DNA from: DATFVJ01 sp963727015
GTDB taxonomy: Bacteria; Actinomycetota; Actinomycetes; Streptosporangiales; Streptosporangiaceae
DNA length: 64,000 bases
Direction: 5' to 3'
Assembly (NCBI GenBank): GCA_963727015.1
Contig: CAVSEV010000005.1
Coordinates: 248,001 to 312,000 of the forward strand
This document shows, piece by piece, positions 1 through 9,880 of this stretch; positions within the stretch are counted from its first letter, which is position 1; the number at the start of each line of letters is the position of its first letter. The notes beneath the pieces are model-generated. The model saw only the letters and a list, made by a program, of their open reading frames with translations. It did no database searches and was not told the DNA's origin. Position numbers and translations under genes: made by a program.

Positions 1-33
1 CGAAGACATCGAAAATCGGGCTTGAGATAATTA

Positions 34-236
34 GGCGGCTCGGCGTGCGTTCTCCCTGACCTCTCCCATTACTCAGCGTGATGCCATCTATCGACGTAGC
101 CCGGTGCTGACCATCGACTCGGTGCGGCGTGACTGGTCTGTCGGTCGCCGTTGGGCGAGGTGCCCGCCGATGCTGCGAACGGCCCGGCCGCCGCTGGCTA
201 GATTCCGCCTGACCTGGCGCGCGCCCCGTGCGGCAT
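34..236 (+). repeat. Dispersed ~200-bp repeat, copy A
   Basis: First of five related copies in the window. It opens with GGCTCGGCGTGCGTTCTCCC, has CTCAGCGTGATGCC near the start, GGGCGAGGTGCCCG in the middle and GCTGGCTAGATT, then CCTGGCGCGCGCC and GCGGCATGAGC at the end. Compared by eye with the copies near 15970, 18456, 27248 (reverse) and 34739, most positions agree along the whole length, while the outer flanks do not align. No open frame is shared by all copies, so a non-coding mobile or structured element is likelier than a gene. Confidence 0.8.
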
Positions 237-353
237 GAGCGGACGTCTGAGCTGTACTCAAGACTCAGCCCCGGGCGTAGCACGTAATTCGTCCATTGAC
301 CTACCTGAGCCGCGCTGACGAGTACGCACCTGCCCAGCCCGCCCCGTAGGACA

Positions 354-1680
354 ATGTCTCTCGTGAGCGATCAAGCGTTGGGCGGGCCCGTGGAGGACCG
401 TGACGTCGGTCGTGCCGCGGACTCTGGTACGGACGCGCCCGGCGTCCTCGGTAACCCAGTCTGGCGGTCGATTTTCTCCGACCCGGTCCTGTCGCGGCCG
501 CCACTACCCGGGTCTTCGGGGAACGTTCCAGCTGGCGACGACCTGCGTCTCGATATTGGTTGGGATCGGTTTGAGCAGCTGCTCGTGTTCGTCGCGCAAG
601 GCGTTCTTGGTCTCAACCAGGTCCGGTTCCGGCGATACGGCGTCAGCGGCCAGGCGCAGCACGGCATCGACCTAGCAGGGCGGGGCCCCGATGGGACGTA
701 TACCGTCGTGCAGTGCAAGCAATACGACACGTTCACGCCCGATGACCTGCGCGCGGCGGTCGAGAAGTTCACCAATGGCAAGCGGCCCTTCGGGGCGAAA
801 CACCTGATCGTCGCCATCAGCACCGTCGCGCGCACTACCCAGATCGAGGACGAGCTCGCCGTCCTGCAAGACGAGCATACGGACCTGGACATCAAGCTGT
901 GGGGTGCCGAGCAGGTCAACGATGTGCTACGTGAGCGCGCCGACATCGTCAGCCGCTTCTGGACTCGGGAAACCGCTGAAACGTTCTGCACCGGCGCACC
1001 GCTGCCCGGTGTGGCCGTTTCCCCACCGAACTGGGTCCGCGTCGCCGGCCAAATCCTACTTAGCCCATTGGGCGTTGACGGGCTCGACGAGCGGCTCGCC
1101 GACGCCGACAGGTTGCGTGCCGGCGACCCGGCCGCTGCGGCCGCTGCGTACCGGCAGCTAGCCGACACACTCGTCGCCGAGGGGTTCGCCGGTCACGCCC
1201 AGGTACTGCGGCGCAAGCAGCTTGACGCCCTGGCCGACGTCGGCGAGCTTGCCGCGGCCGCGGCACTTACGGCGCAGCTAGCAGCGACGGCTCTACACGA
1301 GGCCGACCTCCACCAGGCTCAGCAACTCGACCACCAGCTCTACGAGCTCGTGCGCGCTCAGGCTCAGAACGCCATGGCGAACGCTGGTGACAGCATGGGC
1401 GAGAGTGCCCACGAGAACGGTGGAGTCAACGCCGCCACGGCCCGGCATGCCCAGCTGATCCGCGCTGCCATGACCGCCGCAGCGCACCAGCTCGGAGACG
1501 GCCGCGAGCTGATCACCGTACTGCGCAACCCGCCGGCCGGCCTGACTCCGCCCGGATACCAGCCGGTGCTCGTGCTTCTGCTCGCCGAGCTGACACTCAC
1601 TGACGTCATCATCACCCCGCCCGACCAGCCAGTCGCCTCCGAACCTGACGACGCGAGCGCGTCGGCTGCGGACTCGTGGC
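354..1680 (+). pseudogene. Mrr-like (PD-(D/E)XK) endonuclease-domain protein, 3' end lost
   Basis: Residues about 65-190 look like a restriction-endonuclease fold of the Mrr type: an N-terminal FEQLL helix, the metal-binding HGIDL segment about 20 residues before QCKQY (the D...QxK signature), then alternating helices and strands. The following part (about 240-340) is alanine-rich and helical, like TPR-type repeats. The reading frame stays open to 1865, but past about residue 440 it turns into low-complexity Arg/Gly sequence, because the true downstream coding signal (DUF499) lies in another frame. The protein has therefore lost its C-terminus or been joined to the next gene by an indel or deletion. 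It lies in the tRNA-Thr-bounded element with a DUF499 gene, a neighbourhood typical of anti-phage islands. The ATG at 354 has only a weak Shine-Dalgarno. A role in cutting foreign DNA is inferred from the fold. Confidence 0.65.
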
Positions 1681-3738
1681 CGCGTCGACAACGTTGCGCC
1701 CTGGATCGACATTGCCCGCCAACTCGCAGGCGACAGCGGGGTGGAGGCTCTGGGGACAGCCGCGATGACGACACCACCGGGCACGGAGGCCATCGGACGG
1801 GTCTTCGAAGCAGCCAACGCGCCGGTACTCCTGCTATTCGACGAGGTGCTCAACTTCCTCAATAGGCACCGTCCAAGCGCCGACTCGTTTCTCGCATTCA
1901 CCCCAGAACCTGACTGTCGCAATGACCGGCACGACGCGGGGTGCATGTGTCATCAGCTTGCTACGCAGCCAGATCGAGATGACCGAGTGGGACCAACAGT
2001 GGCAAGACCGGAGTTCGAAAATTGTGCGACGCGTAGCGAAGGATCTCATTGCTAACGATGAGACGGAGATCAGTGAGGTTGTTCGGCGACGATTGTTCCA
2101 GGATCTCGGCAGCGAGAAGGTGCATAGGAATGTCGCCAAGATCTTCGGCGACTGGTGCTTCGAGCGACGGGCACAGCTCCCCCCGGAGTGGACCGCGGTG
2201 GATTCCGCTGCGACGGAGGCGAAGGCGCGGGCGTTTCTGCAGCAACGCTTCGAAGCCTGTTATCCGTGCCATCCGGCCACGTTGTCGGTCTTCCAGCGCA
2301 AATGGCAGGCACTCCCGCAGTATCAGCAGACACGAGGCACGTTGGCCATGCTGGCGCAGTGGATATCACTGGCTGCGCAGGACGCCTTCACCAAAGCTCG
2401 CGCCGAGCCGCTTATAGCCCTCGGTTCGGCGCCGCTAGCTGAACCTGGGTTTCGAAGCGTGGTGCTCGGCCAGCTCGGTGAGTCACGCCTGATCGCCGCA
2501 ATTGATACCGACCTCGCTGGTGCGCATGCCCACAGCAGGGCGCTTGATGCAGACACCAAGGGTCCGCTGCGTGACATCCATCGCCGGGTGGGCACGGCCA
2601 TCCTCTTCGAGTCATCGGGTGGGCAGACCGATAAGGTCGCCCATGTTCCTGAGCTGCGCTTTGACCTCGGTGCGCCTGATCCGGATACAACGACAATCGA
2701 CAATGCGGCCTTCGCGCTCGAAGACCGTTCCTACTACATTCGCAAGGCTGGGTCCGACGGCTTCCGTATCGGTCACCAGCCCATGCTGAAGAAGGTGGTT
2801 AACGATCGGCGCGCGTCGCTCGACGAGGCGACTGAGGTGAAGCCTGCGGTACGCAAGCTTGTCGAGGACGAGTTTCGGCGTGGGGCGAGCATTCCCGTCC
2901 TACCGTTCCCGAGCGAGGGTGCTCAGATCCCGGATACTCCGCGGCTCACGCTCGTTGTCGCTGACCCGGAGGCTGAATGGTCGGGTGGCGGTCCGCTCCG
3001 GGAGCAGATCAGGGAGTGGACTCGTCAGCGGGGCAAGTCGCCGCGGCTCTACCCTGGCGCGCTCGTCTGGTGCCTCAAGAAGCCCGGCCGCGATCTTCGT
3101 GAGAAGGTCGAGCTGATGCTCGCGTGGAAGCGCGTAGAACGTGAGGCCAGGGACGGCACCCTCGGTGGCGAGTTCGAAAAGGGCGACCGAGCGGACTTGG
3201 AGAAGAACATCAAGGATGCTGCCGGAGACGCGAAGGATGAAGTCTGGGGGGAGTACCGCTTCGCGTGGTCTGGGACGGGCGCGAGGCGGACGACCTGAAG
3301 GTCATCGACTTGGGTGCGGGCCACTCCTCCAGCGGAGAAACACTCTGCGGCCGGGTGGTTGGCGCGCTGAGATCAGAGGCGCTGCTCAACGAATCGGTCG
3401 GCGCCGGCTACATCGAGCGCAACTGGCCGCCAGCGTTCCAGGAGTCCGGGGCATGGCCGCTCGGGAGCCTGCGTCAGAGTTTTCTTGGACGGATCGCTCA
3501 CACGGCTGGTCGATCCCGACATGATTTTGCGCGGCAAGATTGTCGACTTCGTTGCGAACGTTTCGGTCTGGCCTCGGGGAAGAGAACCGACGGCAGCTAT
3601 GAGCGCTGGTGGTTCACGGACGTCGTAGGAACCGAAGAGGTAGCGTTCGAGCCTGATGTGTTTCTACTCAAGAAGGCGACGGCCGAGGCGCTCGAAGCGA
3701 GCGCCCGAACCCGCGCCTGGGCCTCCTCCTCAGTCTGA
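1681..3738 (+). pseudogene. DUF499 AAA-type ATPase, frameshifted
   Basis: Coding signal for a DUF499 protein runs through at least three frames. From 1681 it reads PWIDIARQLAG and then the Walker B-like VLLLFDEVLNFLNRHRP. From 1922 a long frame (about 458 codons) carries the middle of the protein with RSYYIRKAGSDGFRIGHQP and LYPGALVWCLKK. After about 3290 the frame shifts to LKVIDLGAGHSSSGETLCGR and RNWPPAFQESGAWPL, and it shifts twice more near 3490-3560 before FGLASGKRTDGSYERWWF and FLLKKATAEAL. The N-terminal Walker A part is not visible. DUF499 ATPases are found with DUF1156 methylases in predicted anti-phage clusters; no methylase is in view here. The number of indels implies a non-functional gene, or an error-rich sequence. 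Confidence 0.75.
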
Positions 3739-3739
3739 T

Positions 3740-4126
3740 TCCCAGCCCCGCGCCATACGCCGCGCGACACGTCGTCGCGGTGAGGGTAGATAGCCCGGAC
3801 TTCGTCAGGCCGCGACTGAGCGGTCTGCAACTGGGGCCACAGATCGGCTTCGTCCACGCCGAGCATCCCGGCAAGCTCCCACCGGTGACGCAGGTAAGGC
3901 ACACGCGGCCTTCCAGCCAGCGCCACACGGTCTTGGGGTCGACCTCCAGGCGCGCAGCGACATCCTCTTCGCTGAGCCGCGCCCGCAGCAGCGCGCGCCG
4001 CGTGCCCGAACGTCGCGGCGCCGGCGCGAATATCCGCTCAGGATTTCGGTCAGGCCCATCCGATCGCCCCGTATCTACCTGGAGTGAACGTTCGGTGCTT
4101 ATAACGAATTGCAAGTGTTCTGCCAC
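3740..4126 (-). pseudogene. XRE-type helix-turn-helix regulator, frameshifted
   Basis: Reading leftward, the frame from about 4060 gives LSEEDVAARLEVDPKTVWRW, a Cro/C1-type helix-turn-helix, then LEGRV. The expected continuation, YLRHRWELAGMLGVDEADLW and VRAIYPHRDDVSRGVWR, is in another frame from about 3905. A small indel in the GTGTGCCTTACC stretch separates the halves. Short HTH proteins with this PYxRHRW...DLWP layout are common in actinomycetes and usually regulate neighbouring genes. It sits between the DUF499 remnant and the integrase, so it may have been the element's regulator. As written it would lose the C-terminal half. Confidence 0.6.
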
Positions 4127-4155
4127 GATGAACCTGAGCCTGCTCAGGGCAGGAG

Positions 4156-5397
4156 CTAGCCCTTGAAGATCTTGTTCATGATCTCGGCCCCTGACCGGAT
4201 GACCGGCCGCAACTCGTGACGGTAAACCGCCTCAGTCGTCCTTGAGCTGCTGTGGCCAACTAGGCGCGCGATCTCCTCCGTAGCCATGCCCCGCTGCGAC
4301 ATGACCGATACGAAGCTGTGCCTCAGCTCCCTGGGCGTCCAGTGGTCACCGATCCCGGCCGACCTACAGACCGCCCGGAACATCTTCCGGACGTTCCCCG
4401 CATCGAGAGCAGCGCCCGTGGCGGTCGCGAACACGAGATCGTTGTTGTGCCAGCGTGCGCCCGCCGCGAGGCGTTCATTCGCCTGCTGCTCCAATTGGTC
4501 CTGGAGGGCCTCCGCGGCGGCCTGTGGCAGTTCCAGGCTTCGCCGCGACTTCTCTGTCTTTGTGTCGCCATGACCTCGCACGGAACGCCACACGAACAAA
4601 TGCGGTGGCATTGGCGGGTCGGTCCCGGGGTTGCCTTTCAGGTCCACATGATCCCAGCGCAGGGCCCGGATCTCCTCGGTCCGGAGCCCGGTCGTCAGGC
4701 TGAGGACGATATAGGCGTGCATCAGGGCCGGCGGGCGTCGGTGGTCCTTGAGTCCCGGGTGTAGCTCCAGCGCGGGACGGTCTTCGCCTGACACGCGGAA
4801 CAGGGCGGCGGCTTGCTCCAGGGTCAGGCTCTTGCTTGGTCGTCCTGCTTGCCCCTTGGGCGTCTCGACCAGCGCGGCGACGTTACGCCCCACTAGATCG
4901 CGAGACTCCGCGTGCCGGATTGCCCGAGTCAGCGCGTTGTGGCCAATCGTCACCGCAGCACTGGAGTACCTGGCGGCCATTGCAGACAAAGCCTGACGTA
5001 CGTCGGCCGCCGTCAGTTCCCGCAGTCTCTTGGCCCCGATAGCCTTCAGGATCGGGCCGAGCACGTTCTCGTTCTTCTTGATCGTCTTGGCCGCCCGACC
5101 GTCGAGTCCTTCCTTCAACCAGTCCTCCGCGGCCTGGCGTACGGTGTAGGCGGCGTAGCCAGCCTTCGGGGTGATCCCCATGTCCAGGTCGGCGTGCATT
5201 GCCTTCAACTTGTCCTGGACCTCGGTCTTGGTGCGGCCGGTAACTCGCCTCCTGTTACGGCTCCCTTCCGAGGTGAACCCTAGCGTCACCTCGCCGCGCC
5301 AGCGGCCTGGACAATGCCGGTGCCGCTCGCTGTCACGGCATGGGCCACGGTGCTCGAATGAGATCCCGCCTTCGCCGCGCGTTCGCCGGTTGGCCAT
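4156..5397 (-). CDS. int: Tyrosine-type site-specific integrase
   Basis: This is a 413-residue phage-type integrase. It has an N-terminal arm-binding region (RGEGGISFEHRG), a core-binding SAM-like domain around residues 85-175 and a C-terminal catalytic domain. Catalytic residues are visible: Arg239 in TTGLRTEEIRAL, Lys at about 279-283 in GDTKTEKSRRSLELP, Arg359-His360 in TPRELRHSF, His382 in LVGHSSSRTTEAV and the nucleophile Tyr392 in VYRHEL. It appears intact. The gene starts about 140 bp from a tRNA-Thr 3' fragment at 5536-5582, the usual distance between an integrase and its attachment site. It would integrate and excise the element lying to the left. No excisionase gene is evident beside it. 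Confidence 0.95.
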   Translation of the reverse strand: MANRRTRGEGGISFEHRGPCRDSERHRHCPGRWRGEVTLGFTSEGSRNRRRVTGRTKTEVQDKLKAMHADLDMGITPKAGYAAYTVRQAAEDWLKEGLDGRAAKTIKKNENVLGPILKAIGAKRLRELTAADVRQALSAMAARYSSAAVTIGHNALTRAIRHAESRDLVGRNVAALVETPKGQAGRPSKSLTLEQAAALFRVSGEDRPALELHPGLKDHRRPPALMHAYIVLSLTTGLRTEEIRALRWDHVDLKGNPGTDPPMPPHLFVWRSVRGHGDTKTEKSRRSLELPQAAAEALQDQLEQQANERLAAGARWHNNDLVFATATGAALDAGNVRKMFRAVCRSAGIGDHWTPRELRHSFVSVMSQRGMATEEIARLVGHSSSRTTEAVYRHELRPVIRSGAEIMNKIFKG

Positions 5398-5535
5398 GGT
5401 GGCAGGCTACCGGGTGGGGACTATCGGGGGGACAACGGCCCGACATCCGGGGACACATCCAGACACGTCTACGGACTGTTCTCGCAGCTAGATGGAATAT
5501 TTGCCTGCGTCGTTCCGGGCCAAAGATGTGTCTGG

Positions 5536-5582
5536 TTTCCATGGTAAGGAGAAGGTCTACGGTTCGATTCCGTAAGGGGGCT
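5536..5582 (+). other. Attachment site: 3' fragment of tRNA-Thr(GGT)
   Basis: The bases fold as the 3' two-thirds of a tRNA. An anticodon arm has stem TTTCC/GGAGA and the seven-base loop ATGGTAA, whose anticodon is GGT (Thr). Next come a five-base variable loop AGGTC and a perfect T-arm (TACGG, TTCGATT, CCGTA). The acceptor 3' strand AGGGGGC and discriminator T end at 5582. The D-arm and 5' acceptor strand are absent upstream, so this is not a working tRNA gene. Integrases that use tRNA genes leave such a direct repeat of the 3' end at the far side of the element. With the integrase just to the left, this marks the element's right end; an intact tRNA-Thr should lie left of the window. Confidence 0.85.
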
Positions 5583-5802
5583 CGGATCACCATCGTGACC
5601 AGGGGTTTTGCCCTCTCTGCCGGTTTCCGCGGCCGAGAGGTTTGCCGTGATCGCTAAAAAGGAGAAGGTCTGCCCGCGTGCCTGCGGCTGTCGTCACGTG
5701 TGCTCTGACGTGCTGCGATGGCGCGCAGGCCAGATCCAGGGCTGGCTACAGCGTGCGCAGACCAGATAAGTTGCGATTCGCCTTGGCGCGGCCCGATGCT
5801 CC

Positions 5803-5821
5803 AGGGTGCCGCAGGCACCCT
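5803..5821. other. Short perfect hairpin
   Basis: AGGGTGCC and GGCACCCT pair over eight bases around a three-base GCA loop. No U-tract follows on either strand, so the role is unknown. Confidence 0.4.
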
Positions 5822-6128
5822 GCCGCCAGCTATTCGCCGTCTGGCACAGAGCCGGCGGCCACAGCCCCAGGCAGGCCCAGAACCGGCTGCTCCCACCCGC
5901 CCAATCTCCGTCTGCGTTGCGGTGGCCATCGAACGGCTGATGATCCGGCAGAGCGGGATGGGCCGCGGTCACGCAGGGTGGGATGAGGCCAGGCGCTTGG
6001 TACGCGCGTCCGTGCATAACGATGCCGATTCGGAGCGGCTGATTATCCGGCCGGTTGCGCTGGTGAACGCAAGCAGAATATCCAACTCTGCACTCCGGGC
6101 GGGGCAGTTAATCGGCCATTTGTTGCTC

Positions 6129-6166
6129 CAGGCCCGTTCCCTTTCCCCTTCCCGGGAACGGGCCTG
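6129..6166. terminator. Strong 13-bp inverted repeat, possible terminator
   Basis: CAGGCCCGTTCCC pairs perfectly with GGGAACGGGCCTG across a 12-base pyrimidine loop. It stands alone about 330 bp upstream of the ABC genes. High-GC actinomycete terminators often lack a clear U-tract, so a terminator or insulating hairpin is plausible. No gene clearly reads into it. Confidence 0.45.
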
Positions 6167-6491
6167 CGCGTTGGCTGAAGGCCAGGCCTTGGCCGTTGTG
6201 CTTCGGCGGGGCCCGCCGTGCCAGCCTGGCACCCGCCACCCCACCTGCTGCGTTTGTAGGTGCCGTGGGTCGACACTGGACCACGCCCGCAGAAGGTAAT
6301 GTTCAGGCAAAATTAGGGTCCTGCGGAAAGGCGAAAGGGGGACCTATGGCCCTACCCAGCCAGCGCCTAGAGGGCCCTTCGCCGCTAGGCAGGTGACGTT
6401 TGCCTCTGAACCAGCCACGGCCAGCGCGGCGAATCCTGCAGGTAAGAGCCGGGTGAGTTCTCAGAGAGTCTGGCACAAAAGAGGTGTCGCT

Positions 6492-7502
6492 ATGAAGCTT
6501 TTGCTGCGCCACAGCGAACCGGCGGCCCACGAAACCAGGCCGATTGTGCCCGCCGCTGCCCGAGCGATGGACGCGGCTATCGAGGTTTCGCATCTGCGCA
6601 AGACCTACGGGCCCGTAGTCGCGGTCGATGACGTGTCGTTCTCGGTGCGCGAAGGTGAGATCTTCGGGATCCTGGGCCCGAACGGGGCGGGGAAGACCAC
6701 CACGGTGGAGTGCGTGATCGGGCTGTGCGCTCCCGATGCGGGGGTGATCCGGGTGATGGGCCTGGACCCCCGTGTGGATCGTGAGGAATTACATGCGCTC
6801 GTGGGGGTCCAGTTGCAGGCCAGCGTCCTTCCGGCCCAGCTGAGGGTGGGCGAGATCCTGGAGTTGTTCCACTCCTTCTACCAGCACCCGGCCGACCTGG
6901 AGGAACTCGCCAGCACTCTCGAACTGGCCGGGAAGAAGAACGAGTATTACCGGTCGCTGTCCGGGGGCCTCAAGCAGCGGCTGTCGGTCGCGCTGGCCCT
7001 GGTCGGCAACCCGAAGGTCGCGGTGCTGGATGAGATGACCACTGGCCTGGATCCGCAGGCCCGCCGGGATACGTGGCAGTTGATCGAGGGCGTCCGCGAC
7101 CGGGGGGTCACGATCATCCTGGTGACTCACTACATGGATGAGGCCGAGCGATTGTGCGACCGGGTGGCGCTGGTGGACCGGGGAAAGATCGTCGCGATCG
7201 ACACCCCGGAAGGGCTGGCCGACCGGGCTGGGGTGGACAAGTGGGTGCGGTTCGTTCCGTCCAGGCCCTTTGATGACCACCTGCTGACCGATCTCCCCGG
7301 GGTCCGCGGCGTGGAGCGCGAAGGCGGGCAGGTCATCGTCACCGGCAGCGGGGAGCTGGCGAACGCCGTGATCCTCACCCTGGCGGCGGCCGGGGTAACC
7401 GCCGCCGACCTGCACCTGGAGTCGGCGAACCTGGAGGACGCGTTCGTGGCGATGACCGGCCGGCACCTGCACGAGGATCAGATCGGGAGGGCTCACCGAT
7501 GA
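6492..7502 (+). CDS. ABC-2 type exporter ATP-binding protein
   Basis: This is a 336-residue ATPase subunit of a drug/antibiotic-export type ABC transporter. Visible motifs are Walker A GPNGAGKTTT near residue 61, the Q-loop region, signature LSGGLKQRLSV near 155 and Walker B VAVLDEMTTGLDP near 175-187, followed by the switch His in VTHYMDEAERLC. The C-terminal extension ending in ESANLEDAFVAMTGR is typical of DrrA-like subunits. The ATG at 6492 is chosen because GAGGTG lies nine bases upstream; the frame is open further upstream to about 6393. The stop overlaps the ATG at 7499 of the permease gene (ATGA), so the two are translationally coupled. The transported compound is unknown. Confidence 0.93.
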   Translation: MKLLLRHSEPAAHETRPIVPAAARAMDAAIEVSHLRKTYGPVVAVDDVSFSVREGEIFGILGPNGAGKTTTVECVIGLCAPDAGVIRVMGLDPRVDREELHALVGVQLQASVLPAQLRVGEILELFHSFYQHPADLEELASTLELAGKKNEYYRSLSGGLKQRLSVALALVGNPKVAVLDEMTTGLDPQARRDTWQLIEGVRDRGVTIILVTHYMDEAERLCDRVALVDRGKIVAIDTPEGLADRAGVDKWVRFVPSRPFDDHLLTDLPGVRGVEREGGQVIVTGSGELANAVILTLAAAGVTAADLHLESANLEDAFVAMTGRHLHEDQIGRAHR

Positions 7503-8279
7503 GCAGCCATGTCTCTCTGCTGCCGGCCTGGCACACCCGGCTCGGCCTTCGGCAAGCTCCTCGGAGCGGAGGCGAAATACCAATGGCGGGTGCCGTTCGG
7601 GCTGATCTTCGGGATCGGCATCCCGGTACTGACGTTGCTGATGTTCGGGCTCATCCCCAGCGCGAACACGCCGGATAAGTCGCTGGGCGGCCTGACCGTA
7701 ATCAGCGCCTTCTTCCCGACCCTGCTGGCGTTCGCGATTGGCTTTCTGTCCCTCATCAACCTGCCCACGCACCTGGCTGACTACCGCCAGCAGGGCATCT
7801 TGCGGCGGCTGGGGACCACCCCGGTACCCCCGGCCTGGATGCTGGCCGCACAGGTCGCCATCAACCTCGCTCTTGCCGTAGCAGCGCTGGTCATCGTCGT
7901 GGTGGCCGGCACCGTGGGCTTCGGCCTGGGCGCGCCGCGAGAACCGGGTGGGTTCACCCTGGCGCTGGCGCTGAGCATCGCTGCCTTTTTTGCCATCGGG
8001 CTGTGGATCTCGGCCATTGCCCGCTCCCAGAATGCCGCCATGTGGATCGGCCAACTGCTGTGGTGGCCGACGCTGTTCTTCGCCGGCATGCTCTTCCCCC
8101 GGTGGGCCCTGCCGGCCGTGCTGCGCGACATCGGTGACTGGACCCCTTCCGGCGCCGCCGTGCACGCACTGCAGGATTCCATGGCCGGCACCTTCCCGTC
8201 CGCGCAGCTGCTGCTGGTGCTGGCCGGCTGGGCAGTGGTGTTCGGGTTCCTGGCCGTGCGCTTCTTCCGGTGGGAGTAG
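7499..8279 (+). CDS. ABC-2 type exporter permease (possible N-terminal frameshift)
   Basis: This integral membrane partner of the preceding ATPase has about six hydrophobic segments (FGLIFGIGIPVLTLLMFGLI, FFPTLLAFAIGFLSLI, VAINLALAVAALVIVVVAG, LALSIAAFFAIGLWISAIA and others) and the DYRQQGILRRLGTTPVPP loop of ABC-2 permeases. The best coupled start, ATG 7499, reads MSSHVSLLPAWHTRLG and then leaves the frame. The permease frame proper opens at ATG 7509 (MSLCCRPGTPGSAFGKLLGA). Family members usually begin like the first frame and continue like the second, so a one-base indel near 7530-7550 is likely. If real, translation from 7509 would still give a nearly full-length protein of 256 residues. 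Confidence 0.85.
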
Positions 8280-8331
8280 CAGAAGCCGCCTGTCGTTTGT
8301 CCGGCAGAACGAGAACGAGGAGGTGGACACG

Positions 8332-8494
8332 GTGTCGGACAACCGAAGTCAACGGTGAGATACCCCTCGAAGAAATCCAGCGGACCTTGAGCCAGGCGCT
8401 GGGACGCGCCTACCGGATGACCGCCACGTCGGACTCCACGCTGAAGATCAGGGTGCGCATGCCCCTGATGACAGCCAAGGTCAATGTGAAGTAG
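8332..8494 (+). pseudogene. Fragment of a small conserved protein
   Basis: A GTG at 8332 reads MSDNRSQR and stops. One frame away the sequence reads TEVNGEIPLEEIQRTLSQAL and then YRMTATSDSTLKIRV, which resembles the N-terminal part of a small alpha/beta actinobacterial protein of unknown role. It ends at 8494, earlier than such proteins normally do. It looks like the frameshifted, truncated remnant of a gene that followed the exporter pair. Confidence 0.35.
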
Positions 8495-9146
8495 GACGGG
8501 GATAGAACGACCCTGCAGGCCGCCCCTGCCCCGGCGAAGTCTGGATCCTCCAGGGCATCAACGCGCTGACCATCTACCCAACGCTCCGCCCCACCCTATT
8601 CCCGGCATTCGCACCAGCGTCCGACAACCGCCGGCACAACGCGTCGGCCAGCCCATGACGACACCGGTACGAGAGCCAACGGCCAGGGAACTCCTTCTGA
8701 TCGGCAACGACGTGGCAGGGCATGACAGGCAAGCACGCTCGCAATCGTCTGCCAATGGACCTGCGGCATTACCGCGCACGCCGCGGTCGGCCATACCAGC
8801 TCGCCACCCAGCCGCGCTTAAATCACCCAGCGCGTCCCAGAACACCCGGTTCCGCGCGGCCGTCGGCTGCCGCCCAGGGCGACCGGGCAAGCGCCCAGAT
8901 CGGCGGTTACACGCGCGTATGCCGGGGCCAGCTGATCACGCTCTGCGATGAGCGGCAGGGCCGGCAGCTGGGGGACGCGGAGCGCGTGAAAGCGTCTGAT
9001 GGAGGCACTTGACCCGTGCCCAGTCGGTGAGAATGATCAGCTCCAGTACACCCCCGAAGTCAGCCAGAATGCCCCAATCCGGTGGCGTGCAGCACGACAT
9101 GCGAACGGATTCGCTAAGGCGACCAGCCACTAGATTGGGGCAGATT
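8495..9146. other. Region without recognisable gene
   Basis: Short open frames occur on both strands, but none resembles a known family or has a good start signal. The last 150 bases lead into the SDR remnant. Confidence 0.5.
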
Positions 9147-9880
9147 ATGCGCATCTTCATCGCAGGGGGAGCACGGGCATTGGACGCGCGATCGCCCAGG
9201 GGCTTGCCGGTCCGGGTGACGACGTCCTGATCGGGTTCCGGAGCAACCGCGACGCAGCCGAGGCCGCGTGCGGCGAGGTGCAGGCGCGAGGCGCGCGCCC
9301 ACCTCATCCAGGATGATCTCGGGACGGCGGCCGGAACCCGGCGCGCGATGGCCGCGGCCGCGGACCTCGTCCCCGACCTTGACGCGCTCGTGCACTGCGT
9401 GGTGCAGCCGCTCGGCGGGCGGCTCCTCGATCTCGAGCCCGCCGACGTTGCCGCCGTGATCGAGGTGAATGGAACGTCGCTGCTCGACCTCGTGCAGGCC
9501 GCGCAACCATTGCTGCGCTCTGGCTCGTCTGTCATCTACCTGTCGAGCCGGGGGAGCCAGATCGCCCTTCCCGGTTACGGCCCGGCCGGCGCCCCGAAAG
9601 CCCTCGGCGAGTGCCTCGTCCGCTACCTCGCCGCCGAACTGGCTGCAGACGGCGTCCGCGTCAACACGATCGTCGCTGGCGCCCTCGACACCAACGCTTC
9701 CGGGCAGTCCTCGGCGACGCGGCCGGCTACCTCGCACGGATTAGCTCGAGGTGCCTCCACGGCCACCCGATCAGCTTCGACGACGTCGTCGGCGCGGCCC
9801 GATTCCTGATCTCCAGCGACGGCGCTATGGTCCACGGGCAGACACTGGTGGTCGACGGAGGTGTCAGCGTCCGCGCCTGA
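9147..9880 (+). pseudogene. Short-chain dehydrogenase/reductase, frameshifted
   Basis: The Rossmann start reads MRIFIAGGAR, then IGRAIAQGLAGPGDDVLIGF one frame over, then LGTAAGTRRAMAAAADLVPD in a third frame. The central frame has the NAG-equivalent strand, SSVIYLSSRGSQIALPGYGP with the active-site Tyr region, APKALGECLVRYLAAELA (the Lys of YxxxK is in APKAL) and GVRVNTIVAGALDTNA. After about 9710 it shifts again to FDDVVGAARFLISSDGAMVH and GQTLVVDGG, the classic SDR C-terminus. At least three indels make this non-functional as written. The order of motifs and total length (about 245 codons) match a full SDR gene that decayed in place. Substrate unknown. Confidence 0.8.

Larger units (their letters stand above)
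5583..6491. other. Intergenic region after the att site, no gene recognised
   Basis: I see no credible coding frame here. The stretch holds two inverted repeats (listed separately) and two related 20-base segments, around 5933 and 6036 (CGGCTGATGATCCGGC and CGGCTGATTATCCGGC), in the same orientation. The last 100 bases are the leader of the ABC transporter genes. Confidence 0.5.

Noticed and set aside
5507..5582. A complete tRNA-Thr gene
   Set aside because: The D-arm and 5' acceptor strand are missing upstream of the anticodon arm.
5659..5671. Second copy of the 13-mer AAGGAGAAGGTCT found in the tRNA-Thr fragment
   Set aside because: No T-arm or acceptor sequence follows, so it is not a second attachment site; probably chance.
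6789..8342. 517-codon open frame on the minus strand across the ABC exporter genes
   Set aside because: Gln/Arg/Gly-rich shadow of two clear plus-strand genes; typical of high-GC DNA.
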